Shown here one piece after another: positions 49,129-60,071 of a DNA stretch of 64,000 bases (its first letter is position 1; each line of letters starts with the position of its first letter). The notes beneath the pieces are model-generated. The model searched no databases. It was not told the origin of the DNA and saw only the letters and a program-made list of their open reading frames with translations. Source of the DNA: Verrucomicrobiota bacterium. GTDB lineage: Bacteria; Verrucomicrobiota; Verrucomicrobiia; Limisphaerales; J093. The stretch is taken from contig JAOSKK010000001.1 in assembly GCA_027493615.1 (NCBI GenBank), forward strand, positions 859,629 to 923,628, in the 5' to 3' direction. Both the position numbers and the translations under genes were made by a program.

Positions 49129-51012
49129 ATGCACCCCGTTCCCCATTCGGAGGCGCTGGCCAAGGGGCGCGCCTTCCGCCCTCCCTCGTGGGGCCACCGA
49201 TGGACGCAGGCAGCCAGTCGCCTGATGGTCCTCTGTACCCTGGCGGTCGTCAGTACCCTTCGCGCGGGACAAACCTCTCCCGCCCCGCCCCCTCCTCCTC
49301 CACAACCCTTCCACGCGCTGGTCCAGCAGCATCTCGATGACTACATCCTGGCGAACCACATCGCCGGCGTCGCCGCCGGCGTGGCCTATCACGGCCACTA
49401 TTACCCCTCACCGCCGGGGTCCGTAACCGCGACACCCAGGCCCCCGTGACCACGGAAACGCTGTTCCCGGTCGGTTCCGTCACCAAGATCTTCACCGGCA
49501 TCATGCTCGCCCACCTGGTCCAGGAGGGTGCCGTCGGCCTCGAGGATCCCGTGGTCCACTATCTGCCAGCCGAAATCGGCCGCTCGGGAGGCGCCATCCG
49601 ACAGGTCACCCTCCTGGACCTGGCGACCCACACCTCGGGAATGACGGACGGGGCGCCCGGCAATCCCGCCGAGCAGGTCTATTTCGACCTGCCCCCGCTG
49701 CCCAACCTGGTGAGGGACTGGATCCGGTGGTCACCCACACCGCCGAACACCGGCGATCCCTACCTCTACCATTACTCCAACAAGGGCTACCTCACCCTGG
49801 CGTTCGCTGTGGCCCAGGCCGGTCAGCGCGGCGGCTACAATCCGTTGTTTCAGGAGGTGTTCCGGGATCCGTTGGGATTGCGCTATCTCCAGACGCTGGG
49901 GACCATGACCCCCACGTTCCGCGCCTTGCTGACCAGCAGCTACGGCGACCGCGAGGATCCGAAAGACAAGGTCGGCAATGGCGTCAATGCCAACCTCCTG
50001 GACCTGGAACCTTTCCTGCAAGCCTGTCTGCTCAACCAAGGGACCCCGCCCCGGCTCAGGCAGGCCATCGAGTTCTCCCAGCGCCCTTTCCGGTCCAAGC
50101 TGCAGAGCGATTCCCGCCAGCGGATGGGTCTCGGCTGGGATCTCAGCCTCGCCCCGCCGCTGACGATTTCCAAAGACGGGGCTACGGCGGGCGCCTTCAG
50201 CCACCTCCAGCTCCAGCCCCAGGAAAACGTCGGCGTGATGGTCATGGCCAACGGCAAACCCTCCACCGGCAATGACATCGGGCGCGTGGCCGCCGACCTC
50301 ATGGCCCTGGTCCAACGCCACGGGGATCGCGAACTGGCCCGGGGCCGGCCCACCCGGCATTCCAGCGGCACGGGCCGGAGCCGGCCCAACGACGGCCACA
50401 AGACCGGTGCCACGGTGTGGGCCGCCGCCGGGCCGGAGGACTGGTGGGAGGTGGATCTGGAGTTCCTCCGGAGCGTCGGGTACCTCCACGTCCTCACCGC
50501 CTGGGATGGCACGAACGCCTATCCCTACAGGATCCACACCTCGTTCGATCGCCTCGCGTGGACCCTCGCCGTGGACGCCACCCAACCTCCGGAGCCGGCC
50601 ACCCTGGCGGGTGACCGCCACCGCATCCCCCGCTTGGCCCGCCATGTGCGGGTTCAGAGTGCCGGCGCCCCCCTCCGTCTGGTCGAGGTCGAGGTGTTCC
50701 GAACACCCGGACCGCGCCGCCGCCGCGCTGTGGTTCGCTCAAGCGAAACTCGAGGTCATTCGGAACGCCGACCCTCAGCCCGACGGAATCGAGTACTCCT
50801 ACCGGCGGTTGGCGTCGGAAAACCAATTGGACTACGCAGTTTCGGTCTCGGAGAACCTCCGCGACTGGGAACGCCTGGGCGCCGAATGGGGCGCGCCGAT
50901 CGTGCAGCTCGAGCCTTCGGGCCTGAGCGAGAAGGTCTCCTGGCGAGCCGGCAACACCGTTCAGGCCCGGGCCGGCAGCGTGTACCTTCGCCTCGTGATT
51001 TCGCACCGTTGA
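49129..51012 (+). CDS. Secreted serine hydrolase (beta-lactamase fold) with discoidin-like domain
   Basis: About 627 aa after corrections near 49408 and 50712. A signal peptide (residues 30-48) is followed by a Pro run and the class C beta-lactamase/DD-peptidase fold. The catalytic S-x-x-K is in GSVTKIFTG and the Y-x-N equivalent in YHYSNKGY. Later come GLGWDLSL and GAFSHLQL. From about 405 a jelly-roll region (VGYLHVLTAWDGTNAYPYRIHTS) resembles an F5/8 type C domain, then a C-terminal YAVSVSENLRDWERLG module. It probably cleaves an ester or peptide at the surface; it is the last of the five secreted genes. Confidence 0.8.
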
Positions 51013-51166
51013 ACGGAGTCCATCTCGGGTCCGGAGGTCAGGGACCGCAGGCGGCCCGTCTGGGGCGCCGCCGGTTGTTGCTGGGCGGCACTGGAGCGCG
51101 GGCGGGAAGGCTGCCGTGGCGCAGCTTGCCAACCGGCGCCTCTGATTACTAATCTGAATCCAGACC

Positions 51167-53572
51167 ATGACCGAGCCCAACCGCGAGAAGGCCCTCTTCG
51201 AACAGGCCCTGGACTGTGCCTCGCCCGATGAACAGGCGGCCTTCCTCCGCCAGGCGTGCGCCGGGGACCCCGCCCGGCTGGAGAGAATCCAGGCGCTGTT
51301 GCAGGCCGACGCAGCCTCACCCCAGTTCCTGCCGCCGTGGCCAGGCCTGCCGGCCAACACCCTCCCTGCCGACGCTCCCGTTGCCGAAGGTCCCGGCAGC
51401 GTGATCGGTCGCTACCAACTGCGTGAGCCGATCGGCGAAGGCGGCTTCGGGATCGTCTTCCTGGCCGAACAGCTTGAGCCGGTCCGCCGCCGCGTCGCCC
51501 TCAAGCTCATCAAGTCGGGGATGGACAGCAAGCAGGTGATCGGGCGATTCGAGGCCGAACGCCAGGCCCTGGCGCTGATGAATCACCCGAACATTGCCCA
51601 GGTCTTCGACGCGGGCACTACCCCCGCTGGCCGGCCCTACTTCGTGATGGAACTTGTCAACGGCCTGCCCATCACCCGCTTCTGCGACGAGCGCCTCCTC
51701 GACCTCGAGGCACGCCTTCACCTCTTCCTCACCGTCTGCGGCGCCGTGCAGCACGCGCATCAAAAGGGCGTCATTCACCGCGATCTGAAACCGTCGAACA
51801 TCCTCGTCACGCTGCCGGGTGACCAACCGGTGCCCAAGGTGATTGACTTCGGAATCGCCAAGGCCATCGAGCAGCCGCTGACTGCCCTGACCGTCTTCAC
51901 CCAGTTCCCGCAACTCCTCGGCACGCCGGCCTACATGAGCCCCGAGCAGGCCGCTCTGAGCGGTCGGGACGTGGACACGCGCAGCGACATCTACAGCCTG
52001 GGCGTGCTTCTCTACGAACTGCTGACCGGCAGCCCACCGTTCGACAGCAAGGAACTCCTGAGTGTCGGCCTCGACGAGATGCGCCGGATCCTCCGGGAAC
52101 AGGAACCTGTCCGCCCCAGCACCCGTCTGCGGAAATCGCTCGCCGCCGCTGCCGCTCCCCCGCCCCCGGCCGCCACAGACCACGGACCACGGACCACGAA
52201 TCACAAATCAAGAGTCACGCCCGGCTCCCTTCCGATCTGGACTGGATCGTTCTCAAGGCGCTGGCCAAGGATCCGGACCGCCGCTACGCCACCGTCAGCG
52301 GTTTGGCGGCGGATTTGCAGCGTTTCCTCCATCATGAGCCGGTCACGGCCAGGGCGCCCACGCTCCGGTACCAGCTCGCCAAGCTGTACCGGCGGAACCG
52401 CAAGACGGTCGTCACCGCCCTGGCGATGGCCGCGCTGCTGCTGGCCGCCACCGGCGTGAGCGCCGGCCTGGCGGTCCGCGCGCACCGGGCGGAAGTCCGC
52501 GCGCGGGAGCAGGCCGCCACGGCGCGCAACGTCTCGGACTTCCTCTGGCGCGAGCTGCTCAAACGCCTCACCCCGTGGAGCCACACCAACGCGGGCGTCT
52601 CTCTGCGCGAGGCCTTCGAGTCCGCGGCCGGGCGGATTGACTACCGGCTCTCCCGGCAGCCCCTGGCCGAAGCCTCGGTGCGGTTCGTCTTCGGGAAAAC
52701 CTATGCGGGGCTGTGGGAATACGCCGCCGCCGAGAGCAACCTCATCCGCGCCGTGGAGCTGCAGCGCCGCCACGGCGGCGCGCCGGACGAGCCGCTGGCG
52801 GAGTTCCTGTCGCAGTTGGCGGAGCTGCGGGTGCACCAAGGCCGCCTGGCACAGGCGGAGCCGCTGTATCGGGAGGCGGCCGACATCTTCGCGCGCCGGC
52901 TCGGAGACACGCATCGCGACGCCGTCTCCGCCGCCGCCAAGCTCGCGTCCGTCCAAGCCCGGCGGCTGCCGCCGGCGGAGGCGGAGCCCTTGCTGCGGCA
53001 CCATCTGGAACGTACGACCCGCTTCGTGGCGGCGGACCACTACGTGGCTCGGCAGACCCTGAACCAACTCGGGGAACTCCGTCGGGACGCGGGAAACCTG
53101 GACGCGGCCCACGACCTCTTCGCGCAGGCGCACCGACTGACCGTGACCGAGGAGGGCGAGTTCAGCGCCGGGGCGATGTGGGGCCTCGAGCTCATGGCGC
53201 AGGCGCGGGCGCGGCAGCGGCAGTACGCCGAGGCCGAGCAGATGCTGCGGCACGTCGTCGCCACGCGGGCCCGGACCATCTCGCCGGACCACCCCCGCCG
53301 CGCTCGCGAGCCGGAGGCTGCTGATCCAAGACGTGCTCCTGCCGCAACGCCGCTTCGCCGACGCCGCGCTGTTGCTGCTGGAGGCGGCGGAGACGGTCCA
53401 GCCCACGCGTGCCGATTTCCGTCCCGCGCTGGCTGCCGGCCTGGCGGAGGTTCTGGAGGCGTGGCGCGCCGGGGGCGGCGGGCCCGAGTTCGAGCGCTTC
53501 GCGCAGCGGGCGGCCGCGCACCTCGGCGCTGCGACGAAGGCGGTCTTCGCGCCCGCGCCGGACGTTCCCTGA
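51167..53572 (+). CDS. Membrane Ser/Thr protein kinase with TPR-like repeats
   Basis: About 801 aa. The kinase domain shows the Gly loop IGEGGFG (near 90), VALKLIK (catalytic Lys), HRDLKPSN, DFGIAK, GTPAYMSPEQ and SDIYSLGVLLYELLTG. After an Ala/Pro linker it continues LDWIVLKALAKDPDRRY, then a membrane helix (VVTALAMAALLLAATGVSAG, about 415-435). The extracytoplasmic part has TPR-like helices (AEPLYREAADIFARRLGDTH and similar). Frame changes lie near 52215 and 53295. It is the usual partner of PF07638-type ECF sigma factors, here 11.5 kb upstream. The linker contains a short tandem array. Confidence 0.9.
52172..52218. repeat. Short tandem array in the kinase linker
   Basis: Units of about seven bases, ACCACGG twice then ACCACGA, ATCACAA and ATCA, followed by AGAGTCACG. 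Translated in frame they give TDHGPRTTNHKS. Related kinases have a variable linker here. Confidence 0.5.
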
Positions 53573-53738
53573 ACCGGCGGGAGTCGGCACATTCCCACCG
53601 CGTCCGCTCACCGTAAGGCGCGTTCCTATCCGGTTCCGAGCCGTCCCCCCCCACCGGTCGGCGGGCTTCCCGGGTTTTGCCACGCCTTGCCGGGAATCGG
53701 TTTTGCCGGTCGCCGTGGCACCGTGCTAATCTGCGCCC

Positions 53739-54950
53739 ATGGCGTTCCGGATTCATGACAGCGTGGCGCGGGGCGAGATCGACAACCGTGTCAAAGGCAC
53801 CGTGCGGGGGCGGATCTGGCTGGCGGGCGGCGCGGCACCGCTCGAACTGGTGCTGGCCGGCGATGCGCATCCGGATCTGGCGGGTTGCCTCCTGACGTTC
53901 GTCAATCCACGACCGCAGCCGAACCCCCGGGATCTCAAGGGGCTGTACCCGCAGCAGCACGGCACGATTGGCGATCTGACGGCGTCCCGGAAGGTGCGGG
54001 TGCCCGCGGTGCCGATGGAGGAGTTCCTCAACTGGCCCAAGGAAAAGGGGCGCCCCCGTCACGGTGGGCGAACAGCCTCTACCTCGAGTGGTTCAGCCAG
54101 GCCAACGGGCGCGTGGTCATCGAGAGCGCGGATTACGAACTGACCATCTCCGCGCCGGGTGGCGGTTGACGCCCGAGGAGGAGGCGGAGCGCGCCCGCCA
54201 GGCGGCCGCCGGCATGCAAGGATTCCTGGACCAACTCACCGCCGCCATCGAAGCGCAGGAATCCCGTCAGAAGCCGCCAGACGTCGCGTGGAACGAGCAC
54301 GACTACGAACGTTTCATGAAGACCTGCGACGCGAGCACGGAGAAGTACGGCGAACTGCTCGACAAGTACGGCGACACCGACGACGCCGAAGCGAAGATCG
54401 CCGCCGCGATGGGTTGGGACCGGCCGGCGGACCTCGACGGCGATGACGAGCCGGAGCGGATGTCCATCGAGGAACTTAACGCCCTCTGTGAAGCGGCGGC
54501 CAACACCCCCCACCGGAACCGGACCCGCACCGCGAGGGGATCGACTGGATCCGGACGGACCGCGGCGACGTGGCGCATCCGCTGCAGCACCGCTGCTTCG
54601 AGAGCGCCATGAAACTGTGGCGTGCCGCGGACGCGCTCGGACCGGACCGTCGTCGCGATTCGGACCTGGGGCGGTGCATCCTCGAGTTTCAGACCGCCGC
54701 TGCCAAACTGGCGGGCGCGCTGGGCAGCATCGCCCAGGGCGTGGCTTTGCCGGACCCGCCGTTCACGGTGGCCTATCTCAAGCGCGCGCTGGATCACCTG
54801 CACCGGGCCCAGGCGGGCCTGGAGGCAGCCGCGCCCAAGGGGCTCCTGCCGGAACCGGTGGTCGCCGAGGCACGCGTGGAGTTGCTGGCGATCCGCGAAG
54901 GCATCCTGCGGTTGATGGACGAGTACCGCGGCCGGCCGCCGGGTTCTTGA
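53739..54950 (+). CDS. Protein of unknown family, first gene of the DUF488-RecQ cluster
   Basis: About 404 aa after about three corrections (near 54045, 54165 and 54510). The N-terminus is beta-rich (VKGTVRGRIWLAGGAAPLEL, LKGLYPQQHGTIGDLTASRK). The middle is acidic and helical (EEEAERARQAAAGMQGFLDQL, DDAEAKIAAAMGWDRPADL). The C-terminus is helical (DLGRCILEFQTAAAKLAGALG). There is no signal or membrane segment, so it is cytoplasmic. I do not recognise the family. It ends three bases before the first DUF488 gene, so it is likely part of the same unit. Confidence 0.65.
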
Positions 54951-54953
54951 GCC

Positions 54954-55572
54954 ATGAGCTCCAGCCCACCGGAAGCCGGAGTCCGATCCGGGGCAGGCGA
55001 AGGTCAACGGCTGTTCACCATTGGCTACGGGGCGCGGTCGCTGGGGGACTTCCTGGCGCTGCTTCGCGCCAACGCGATCGAGTTCCTCATCGATGTGCGG
55101 TCGGCGCCCTACTCCAAGTTCAAGCCGGATTTTTTCGAAGGACCTGCTCGAGCATCACCTTCAGCGCGCCGGCATCCGCTACGTGTTCATGGGCGACACG
55201 CTGGGCGGGCAGCCCAAGGAACCCGCCTGCTACACCGATGGCAAGGTGGACTACGACAAGGTGCGCCGGCAATCGTTCTTCCAGATGGGCCTCAGCCGCC
55301 TGCAGAAGGCGGTCGCGCAGGGGTGTCGGGTGGTCTTGATGTGCAGCGAGGGCCGTCCGGAGGAGTGTCACCGCAGCAAGCTCATCGGCGAGGCCCTGGC
55401 CGCCGCGGGTCTGCCCGTCTGCCATCTGGACGAGGACGGCGCGCCCCGCACCCAGCAGCAGGTCATTGACCGGCTCACCCAGGGGCAGATGGACTTGTTC
55501 GGGCCGGCTTCCTTCAGCTCGCGCAAACGCTACGGGCCGCGCGAAGCCGAGAGCGAAAACGAGCGTCCGTGA
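54954..55572 (+). CDS. DUF488 family protein (first of two)
   Basis: About 206 aa. DUF488 motifs: [53 protein letters not shown] and [15 protein letters not shown], where the Cys-x8-CH pattern and Arg/Glu are conserved. A one-base gain in the T6 run near 55133 breaks the frame between the second and third motifs. The family is found near restriction, RNA-modification and DNA-repair genes, but its chemistry is not established. It is followed by a second DUF488 gene 25 bases on. Confidence 0.85.
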
Positions 55573-55597
55573 TCTCCTGACCGCGGCGGAGACGACC

Positions 55598-56089
55598 ATG
55601 AACATCGTGACCATCGGCGTTTACGGTTTCACCGAGGAAGGCTTCTTTGCGGCTCTGACCGCCGCGGGTGTGGACACGTTCTGCGACCTCCGCTGGCGGC
55701 GCGGGGTGCGCGGATCGGAATATGCCTTCGCCAACAGCGCCCGGCTCCAACGGCGCCTCGCCGCGTTGGGCATCCGGTACCTGCACCTGCGGGAACTGGC
55801 ACCCAGCCCCGCGCTGCGCCAGCGCCAGTACGCGGCGGACGCGGCCACGGGCACAACCAAGCGCCAGCGCACCGTGCTGAGCGAGGAATTCGTCGCCGGC
55901 TACCGCGAGGCTTGCCTGGACGCGTTCGACAGCCGCCGGTTCGTCGCGCAACTGGGCGGCGAGGCGAAGACCGTGGCGTTGTTCTGTGTCGAACGCGAAC
56001 CGGGCGCCTGCCATCGCTCGCTGGTGGCCGAGCGGCTGGGGCAGGACCTTGGCCAACCGCCCGTCCATCTGCGTCCCTCCGGCTCGTGA
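55598..56089 (+). CDS. DUF488 family protein (second of two)
   Basis: 163 aa, intact. Motifs: NIVTIGVYGFTEEGFFAALTAAG, TFCDLRWRRGVRG, GIRYLHLREL and VALFCVEREPGACHRSLVAERL. It has its own DVR-like change (CDLRWRR) and keeps the final C-x-E...CHR pattern. It differs enough from its neighbour that a recent duplication is unlikely. The stop overlaps the GTG start of the RecQ gene (GTGA, 56086-56089). Confidence 0.85.
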   Translation: MNIVTIGVYGFTEEGFFAALTAAGVDTFCDLRWRRGVRGSEYAFANSARLQRRLAALGIRYLHLRELAPSPALRQRQYAADAATGTTKRQRTVLSEEFVAGYREACLDAFDSRRFVAQLGGEAKTVALFCVEREPGACHRSLVAERLGQDLGQPPVHLRPSGS

Positions 56090-58695
56090 AGGTCCTGATC
56101 GTGGCCAAAACCCGCCGCGGGGCCGGGGCCTGTGTGGGCGGAATCGCGGAGGACGGACGGAGCGTGCGGTTGGTCGCTCCCGACGCAGAAAAGAACGAAC
56201 GCGCCGGGCTCGAGTACGAAGTGGGCGAGGTGTGGGAAATCGAAGGGGCGCCGGATCCGCAGGTGATCCCACCGCATGTCGAGAACATCCTGGTGCGGCG
56301 CGCCCGGCGGCTGCGGTGCTCGGACAAGGTGGTCGAGAGCATTCGCCGCTTGATGCCGCCGGTCAGCGGGGGGCCGGAGCTGCTGTTCGATGGGCTGGTT
56401 CAGGCCACCGCGGCGGGTGCGCTCTGCATTGTCCATCGCGCCGGACTGCCCCATCGCAGCACCATGTTCTGGTGTCCCGACCAAGCCCTCGAACTCGATA
56501 CGGCCGGCAAGCGCCTGCGCTACCGGTACCCGACGCCTGACGGCGGGCGCACCCTCACCTTCGTGGGCTTTCAGGAACCCCTGCGGAGGATTCCCGCCGG
56601 CACGCTGCTACGGGTTTCGCTCGCCCATTGGTGGCGGCCGCCGGAAACCCCCGACGTGGAACTGCGGTGTTTCGTCCAGTTGTCCGGCTGGTTCCTGGAA
56701 GGGACGCCGGCGGGTCCTGCCCTTGCTTCCGTTCCGGCGGAGAGTCCTTCACCCGCCGCCGACCTTCTCCGGCAGGCCCGCCAGCTCCTAAAGCGCACCT
56801 TCGGCTTCTCCGACTTCCTTCCCGTCCAGGCGGAGGTGGTCGCGCGGGTGCTCGAACATCGCGACACCCTGGCGGTCATGCCCACGGGCGGGGGCAAGTC
56901 GCTCTGCTACCAACTGCCTGCCCTGCTCTTCGACGGCCTCACGGTCGTGGTTTCGCCGCTCGTATCGCTGATGCAGGATCAGGTGCGCCAGCTCGACGAG
57001 CTCGGCGTGCCCGCCGCCGCCCTCAACCACATGGTGCCCCTGCCGGAATACACCGCCACCACCAGCCGGGCACGGCGGGGCGAGTTGCGCATCCTCTACC
57101 TCGCCCCGGAAACCCTGTTGCGCCCGGAGACGCTCCTCCTGCTCGCGGACAGCCGTCTCGTTTGCCTGGCCGTGGACGAGGCTCACTGCGTGTCCGAGTG
57201 GGGCCACGATTTCCGCCCCGAATACCGCCAACTGCAGGACGTGCGGCGCCGATTCCCCGCGGCGGTCTGTCTGGCCCTCACCGCCACCGCCACTACGCGG
57301 GTGCGCGCCGACATCCGTCGGGTGCTGGACCTGCCGGTGGAGCTCGTTGCCAGCTTCAACCGGCCCAACCTGTTCCTGGCGGCCCAACCCCCGCCGCGAT
57401 GCCCTGGCCCAGATCCTGGCCTTTCTCGAGCCGCGCCGCGGCCAACCGGGCATCATCTATTGCGGCACACGCAAGCAATGCGACGAACTCACGGTGGCCC
57501 TCCATCTCAACGGCTGGCCTGCGCTTCCCTACCACGCAGGGCTCGCCGACCGCGTACGATGTCAGAACCAGCAGCGCTTCGTCCACGAAGACGCCCCGCT
57601 GATGGTGGCCACCGTCGCCTTCGGCATGGGCATCAACCGGTCGAACGTCCGGTTCGTCCTCCACGCCCACCTGCCCAAGGACCTCGAGAGCTACTACCAG
57701 GAAATCGGGCGCGCCGGACGCGACGGTTTGCCCGCCGACTGCCTGCTGCTTTACACCTGGGGCGACGTGCGGGTGCACCGGCACTTCATCGACGAGGGCG
57801 CCGCGTCGGAGCGTCCCGGCCGCCAGGCGCGGCTGAACGCGGTGCTGGACTTTGCCGAAACCCGGGACTGCCGTCGGGTGCCGTTGCTGGACTACTTCGG
57901 CGAAACCCTCGCGCCGCCCTGCGGGCAGTGTGACTTCTGTGCTCCGCGACCGGAGGCGGTCGACACCCCCGAGGCCTCGCCGGTCGCGCGGCGGTTCCCC
58001 GCGACGCTCGATGGCGGTGAACGTGGGCTCGTGCCCGTGGCACGCTTGTCGGACCCGAGGGGCCCCTCATGCCCGACGGCGGGGCATGATCCGGAGCTGT
58101 TCGAGCGGTTGCGCCTCCTCCGCAAGCAACTCGCCGAGGCCGCCGCCGTGCCCGCCTACGTCGTGTTCTCCGATCGTGCGCTGGTCGAGATGGCCACCCA
58201 CCTGCCGCAGACCGCCGGGGAATTCCTCGCGGTGAACGGTGTGGGCCAGGCGAAGCTCGAGAAATACGGGACCGCGTTTCTCGACGTCATCCGCACGCAT
58301 TGTACGGAACACGGCCTGGCCCCTCAGCCGGGCCCGCCGCTGCTGCAGTCCATCGTCCGACCGCCGGTGCGCCGCCGGTTCCACGACGTCGGCGAACGGT
58401 TCCGTCGCGGCCAGTCGGTTGACGAGATTGCCCGGCACTTCGGCGTCGCCCGGGGAACCGTGATCCAGCACCTCGGCCGCTTCATCCACACCGGGAACAC
58501 CTGGACCCCAAGCGGCTGGAGGCCGAATCGCAGCTCTCGCCAGCCGACCGCGAGCGGGTCTTCGAGGCCTTCGCCCGCCTCGGGCACGAGCGACTCGCCC
58601 CGGTGCACGAGGCGCTGTCGGGCTCGGTGGACTACAACGAACTGCACCTCCTGCGACTGCTGATCCGACGCCGGTCGGGGCGTGGGTCGGGATGA
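56086..58695 (+). CDS. RecQ family DNA helicase with N-terminal dual-OB-like domain
   Basis: About 869 aa. Residues 1-200 form an extra beta-rich domain (MKVLIVAKTRRGAGACVGGI, VRLVAPDAEKNERAG), likely the dual-OB type found beside DUF488. The helicase follows: FLPVQAEVVARVLEHRDTL, MPTGGGKSLCYQLP (Walker A), AVDEAHCVSEWGHDFRPEY (Walker B), LTATAT, FGMGINRSNVRFV and QEIGRAGRDG. A zinc motif (PPCGQCDFC), an HRDC domain (FLAVNGVGQAKLEKYG) and a C-terminal helix-turn-helix (VDEIARHFGVARGTVIQHL) complete it. Frame changes lie near 57390 and 58500. Housekeeping RecQ lacks the N-terminal domain, so this is probably a specialised helicase. Confidence 0.9.
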
Positions 58696-58874
58696 GATGA
58701 TGTCCTGGACCTGGAGGTGCCGGTAGCTGCCTTCCTCTCCCTCGACCTGCCGGCGCACGAGCGAGCCGTCCCGACCGTGTCAGGGTGGAGCGGATTCGGT
58801 CCGGTCACGGGCTCCCGCGGCGGCAGTGAGACCGAGGAATTGACAGCGGCCAATAGTTGGCACAGCCTCGATCC

Positions 58875-59153
58875 ATGGCCTTCGCACTCGCCAAAGAAAA
58901 CGAGGCGTTCATCGAGCGGATGATCAAACGCGGCCGGTTCAACAATCAAAGCGAAGTCGTGAGGGAAGCCCTCCGCAGAATGGAACGCGAAGAGAACTCC
59001 TATCTCAATCCACCGCCCTTGACCGAGCAACAGCTTCGCGAGATCTACGGACCCGATCCCGCCGCCGAGAGCCGAGAACGCATCGCTGGCCGCACGGCGC
59101 TCAGGTCGATCCGAAAAGCTGTTCGACGGCACAAGACCATCCAGGACCTGTGA
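58875..59153 (+). CDS. Type II antitoxin, ParD/CopG-like
   Basis: 92 aa, intact. The N-terminus is a ribbon-helix-helix unit (FALAKENEAFIERMIKRGRFNNQSEVVREALRRME as successive segments), the ParD pattern; the C-terminal tail (YLNPPPLTEQQLREIY) would wrap the toxin. Its stop overlaps the GTG start of the toxin gene (59150-59153). It should bind both toxin and its own promoter. A start upstream at 58857 is less likely. Confidence 0.8.
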   Translation: MAFALAKENEAFIERMIKRGRFNNQSEVVREALRRMEREENSYLNPPPLTEQQLREIYGPDPAAESRERIAGRTALRSIRKAVRRHKTIQDL

Positions 59154-59473
59154 ACGCCTGGGAAATCTGGACGTTCGATCCAGGTTACGGGGATCATCCG
59201 GCCGTGATCGTCTCGGCGCCCCATCGGGTGGCCCACAAACCGTTAGTGGAGATCCTGTTGTGTTCCTCACAACGCGCTGGCCGAGCTCCCCATGCCGGAG
59301 AGGTGCTGCTGGACGCGGCGGACGGACTCAGTTGGGAAACCCTGTGCAAGTGTGATCTGATTTACTCTGTCGATCGAGACTCGCTGCACACGCGGCGCGG
59401 CACAGTTACCATTGAGCGTCGCCGGCAGATCGTCCGAACGATCCTGGCGAGTCACGGCTGGAGTTCCGTGTGA
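59150..59473 (+). CDS. Type II toxin, PemK/MazF-like
   Basis: 107 aa, intact, GTG start. The opening NAWEIWTFDPGYGDHPAVIVS matches the MazF/PemK start (W-x-x-D, G..HPAVIVS), followed by VEILLCSSQ and a C-terminal CKCDLIYSVDRDSL and GTVTIERRRQIV. MazF proteins cleave mRNA. Coupling to a ParD-like antitoxin rather than MazE is a hybrid arrangement. Confidence 0.75.
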   Translation: MNAWEIWTFDPGYGDHPAVIVSAPHRVAHKPLVEILLCSSQRAGRAPHAGEVLLDAADGLSWETLCKCDLIYSVDRDSLHTRRGTVTIERRRQIVRTILASHGWSSV

Positions 59474-59686
59474 TTTTCGGTTTGCATGCCGCCGGTTGGC
59501 TGCCGGTTGCCGAGCTCGAGGTCAGCGGCTTCACTCGGTTGCCGAGAGAGAAGACGGTGCGCTTGTCAGAGCGCTCTTGGTTCATTGCGGAGTTCCGGGG
59601 AAATGGCGGAAAAGGACAGGAAGATGACCGCCCCATAGCGCACGGGGACGATGCAGGGACGCTTCAAAGCGGCCGCGGCGGGGAAG

Positions 59687-60040
59687 TCAGTAGAAGCTGG
59701 TGAAGTTGCCGTAGTGGCGCCAGACGATGCGGGTGGCCGCCGAAGGCGGTGGCGACGTTGGTGCTGAAGCCGTCGCGATAGAGGTTGTCGGTCAACACCG
59801 GGCTGCCGGTCGCCTGCACGTCCTCCAGTCGCGTGGGCCAGCCGGACTCGACGGTGTTGGTGTTCGCGCGGTCGGAACTCATCACGCGGAAGCCGGGGAC
59901 GCCCGAACGGGCCACCCACCAGCCATGCTGGATGATGGCGAAGCCGAACAACCAGGGTGAGCGGTATGATGGCGATGACGACGAGCAGTTCGATCAGGGT
60001 GAAGGCGGATCGCTCCTGGGCGGTCCGGCGGTTGGGTCAT
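59687..60040 (-). pseudogene. Remnant of a prepilin-like H-x9-DG gene
   Basis: On the minus strand an ATG at 60040 leads into a [13 protein letters not shown] methylation helix in a different frame. It then jumps directly to the distal part of a prepilin-like protein (SGVPGFRVMSSDRANTNTV, VLTDNLYRDGFSTNVAT, then HYGNFTSFY before a TGA at 59687). Intact relatives have about 240 residues, so some 100 residues of the middle are gone, along with at least two frame breaks (one near 59730). It looks like a deletion remnant rather than a sequencing error. Confidence 0.7.
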
Positions 60041-60071
60041 GGGTCGGGGACCTGGATCTGCTGGGTTGGGG

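Noticed and set aside
59470..59703. A 77-codon plus-strand frame after the toxin gene
   Set aside because: Composition is unremarkable, it runs into the prepilin remnant on the other strand, and no homology is recognised.
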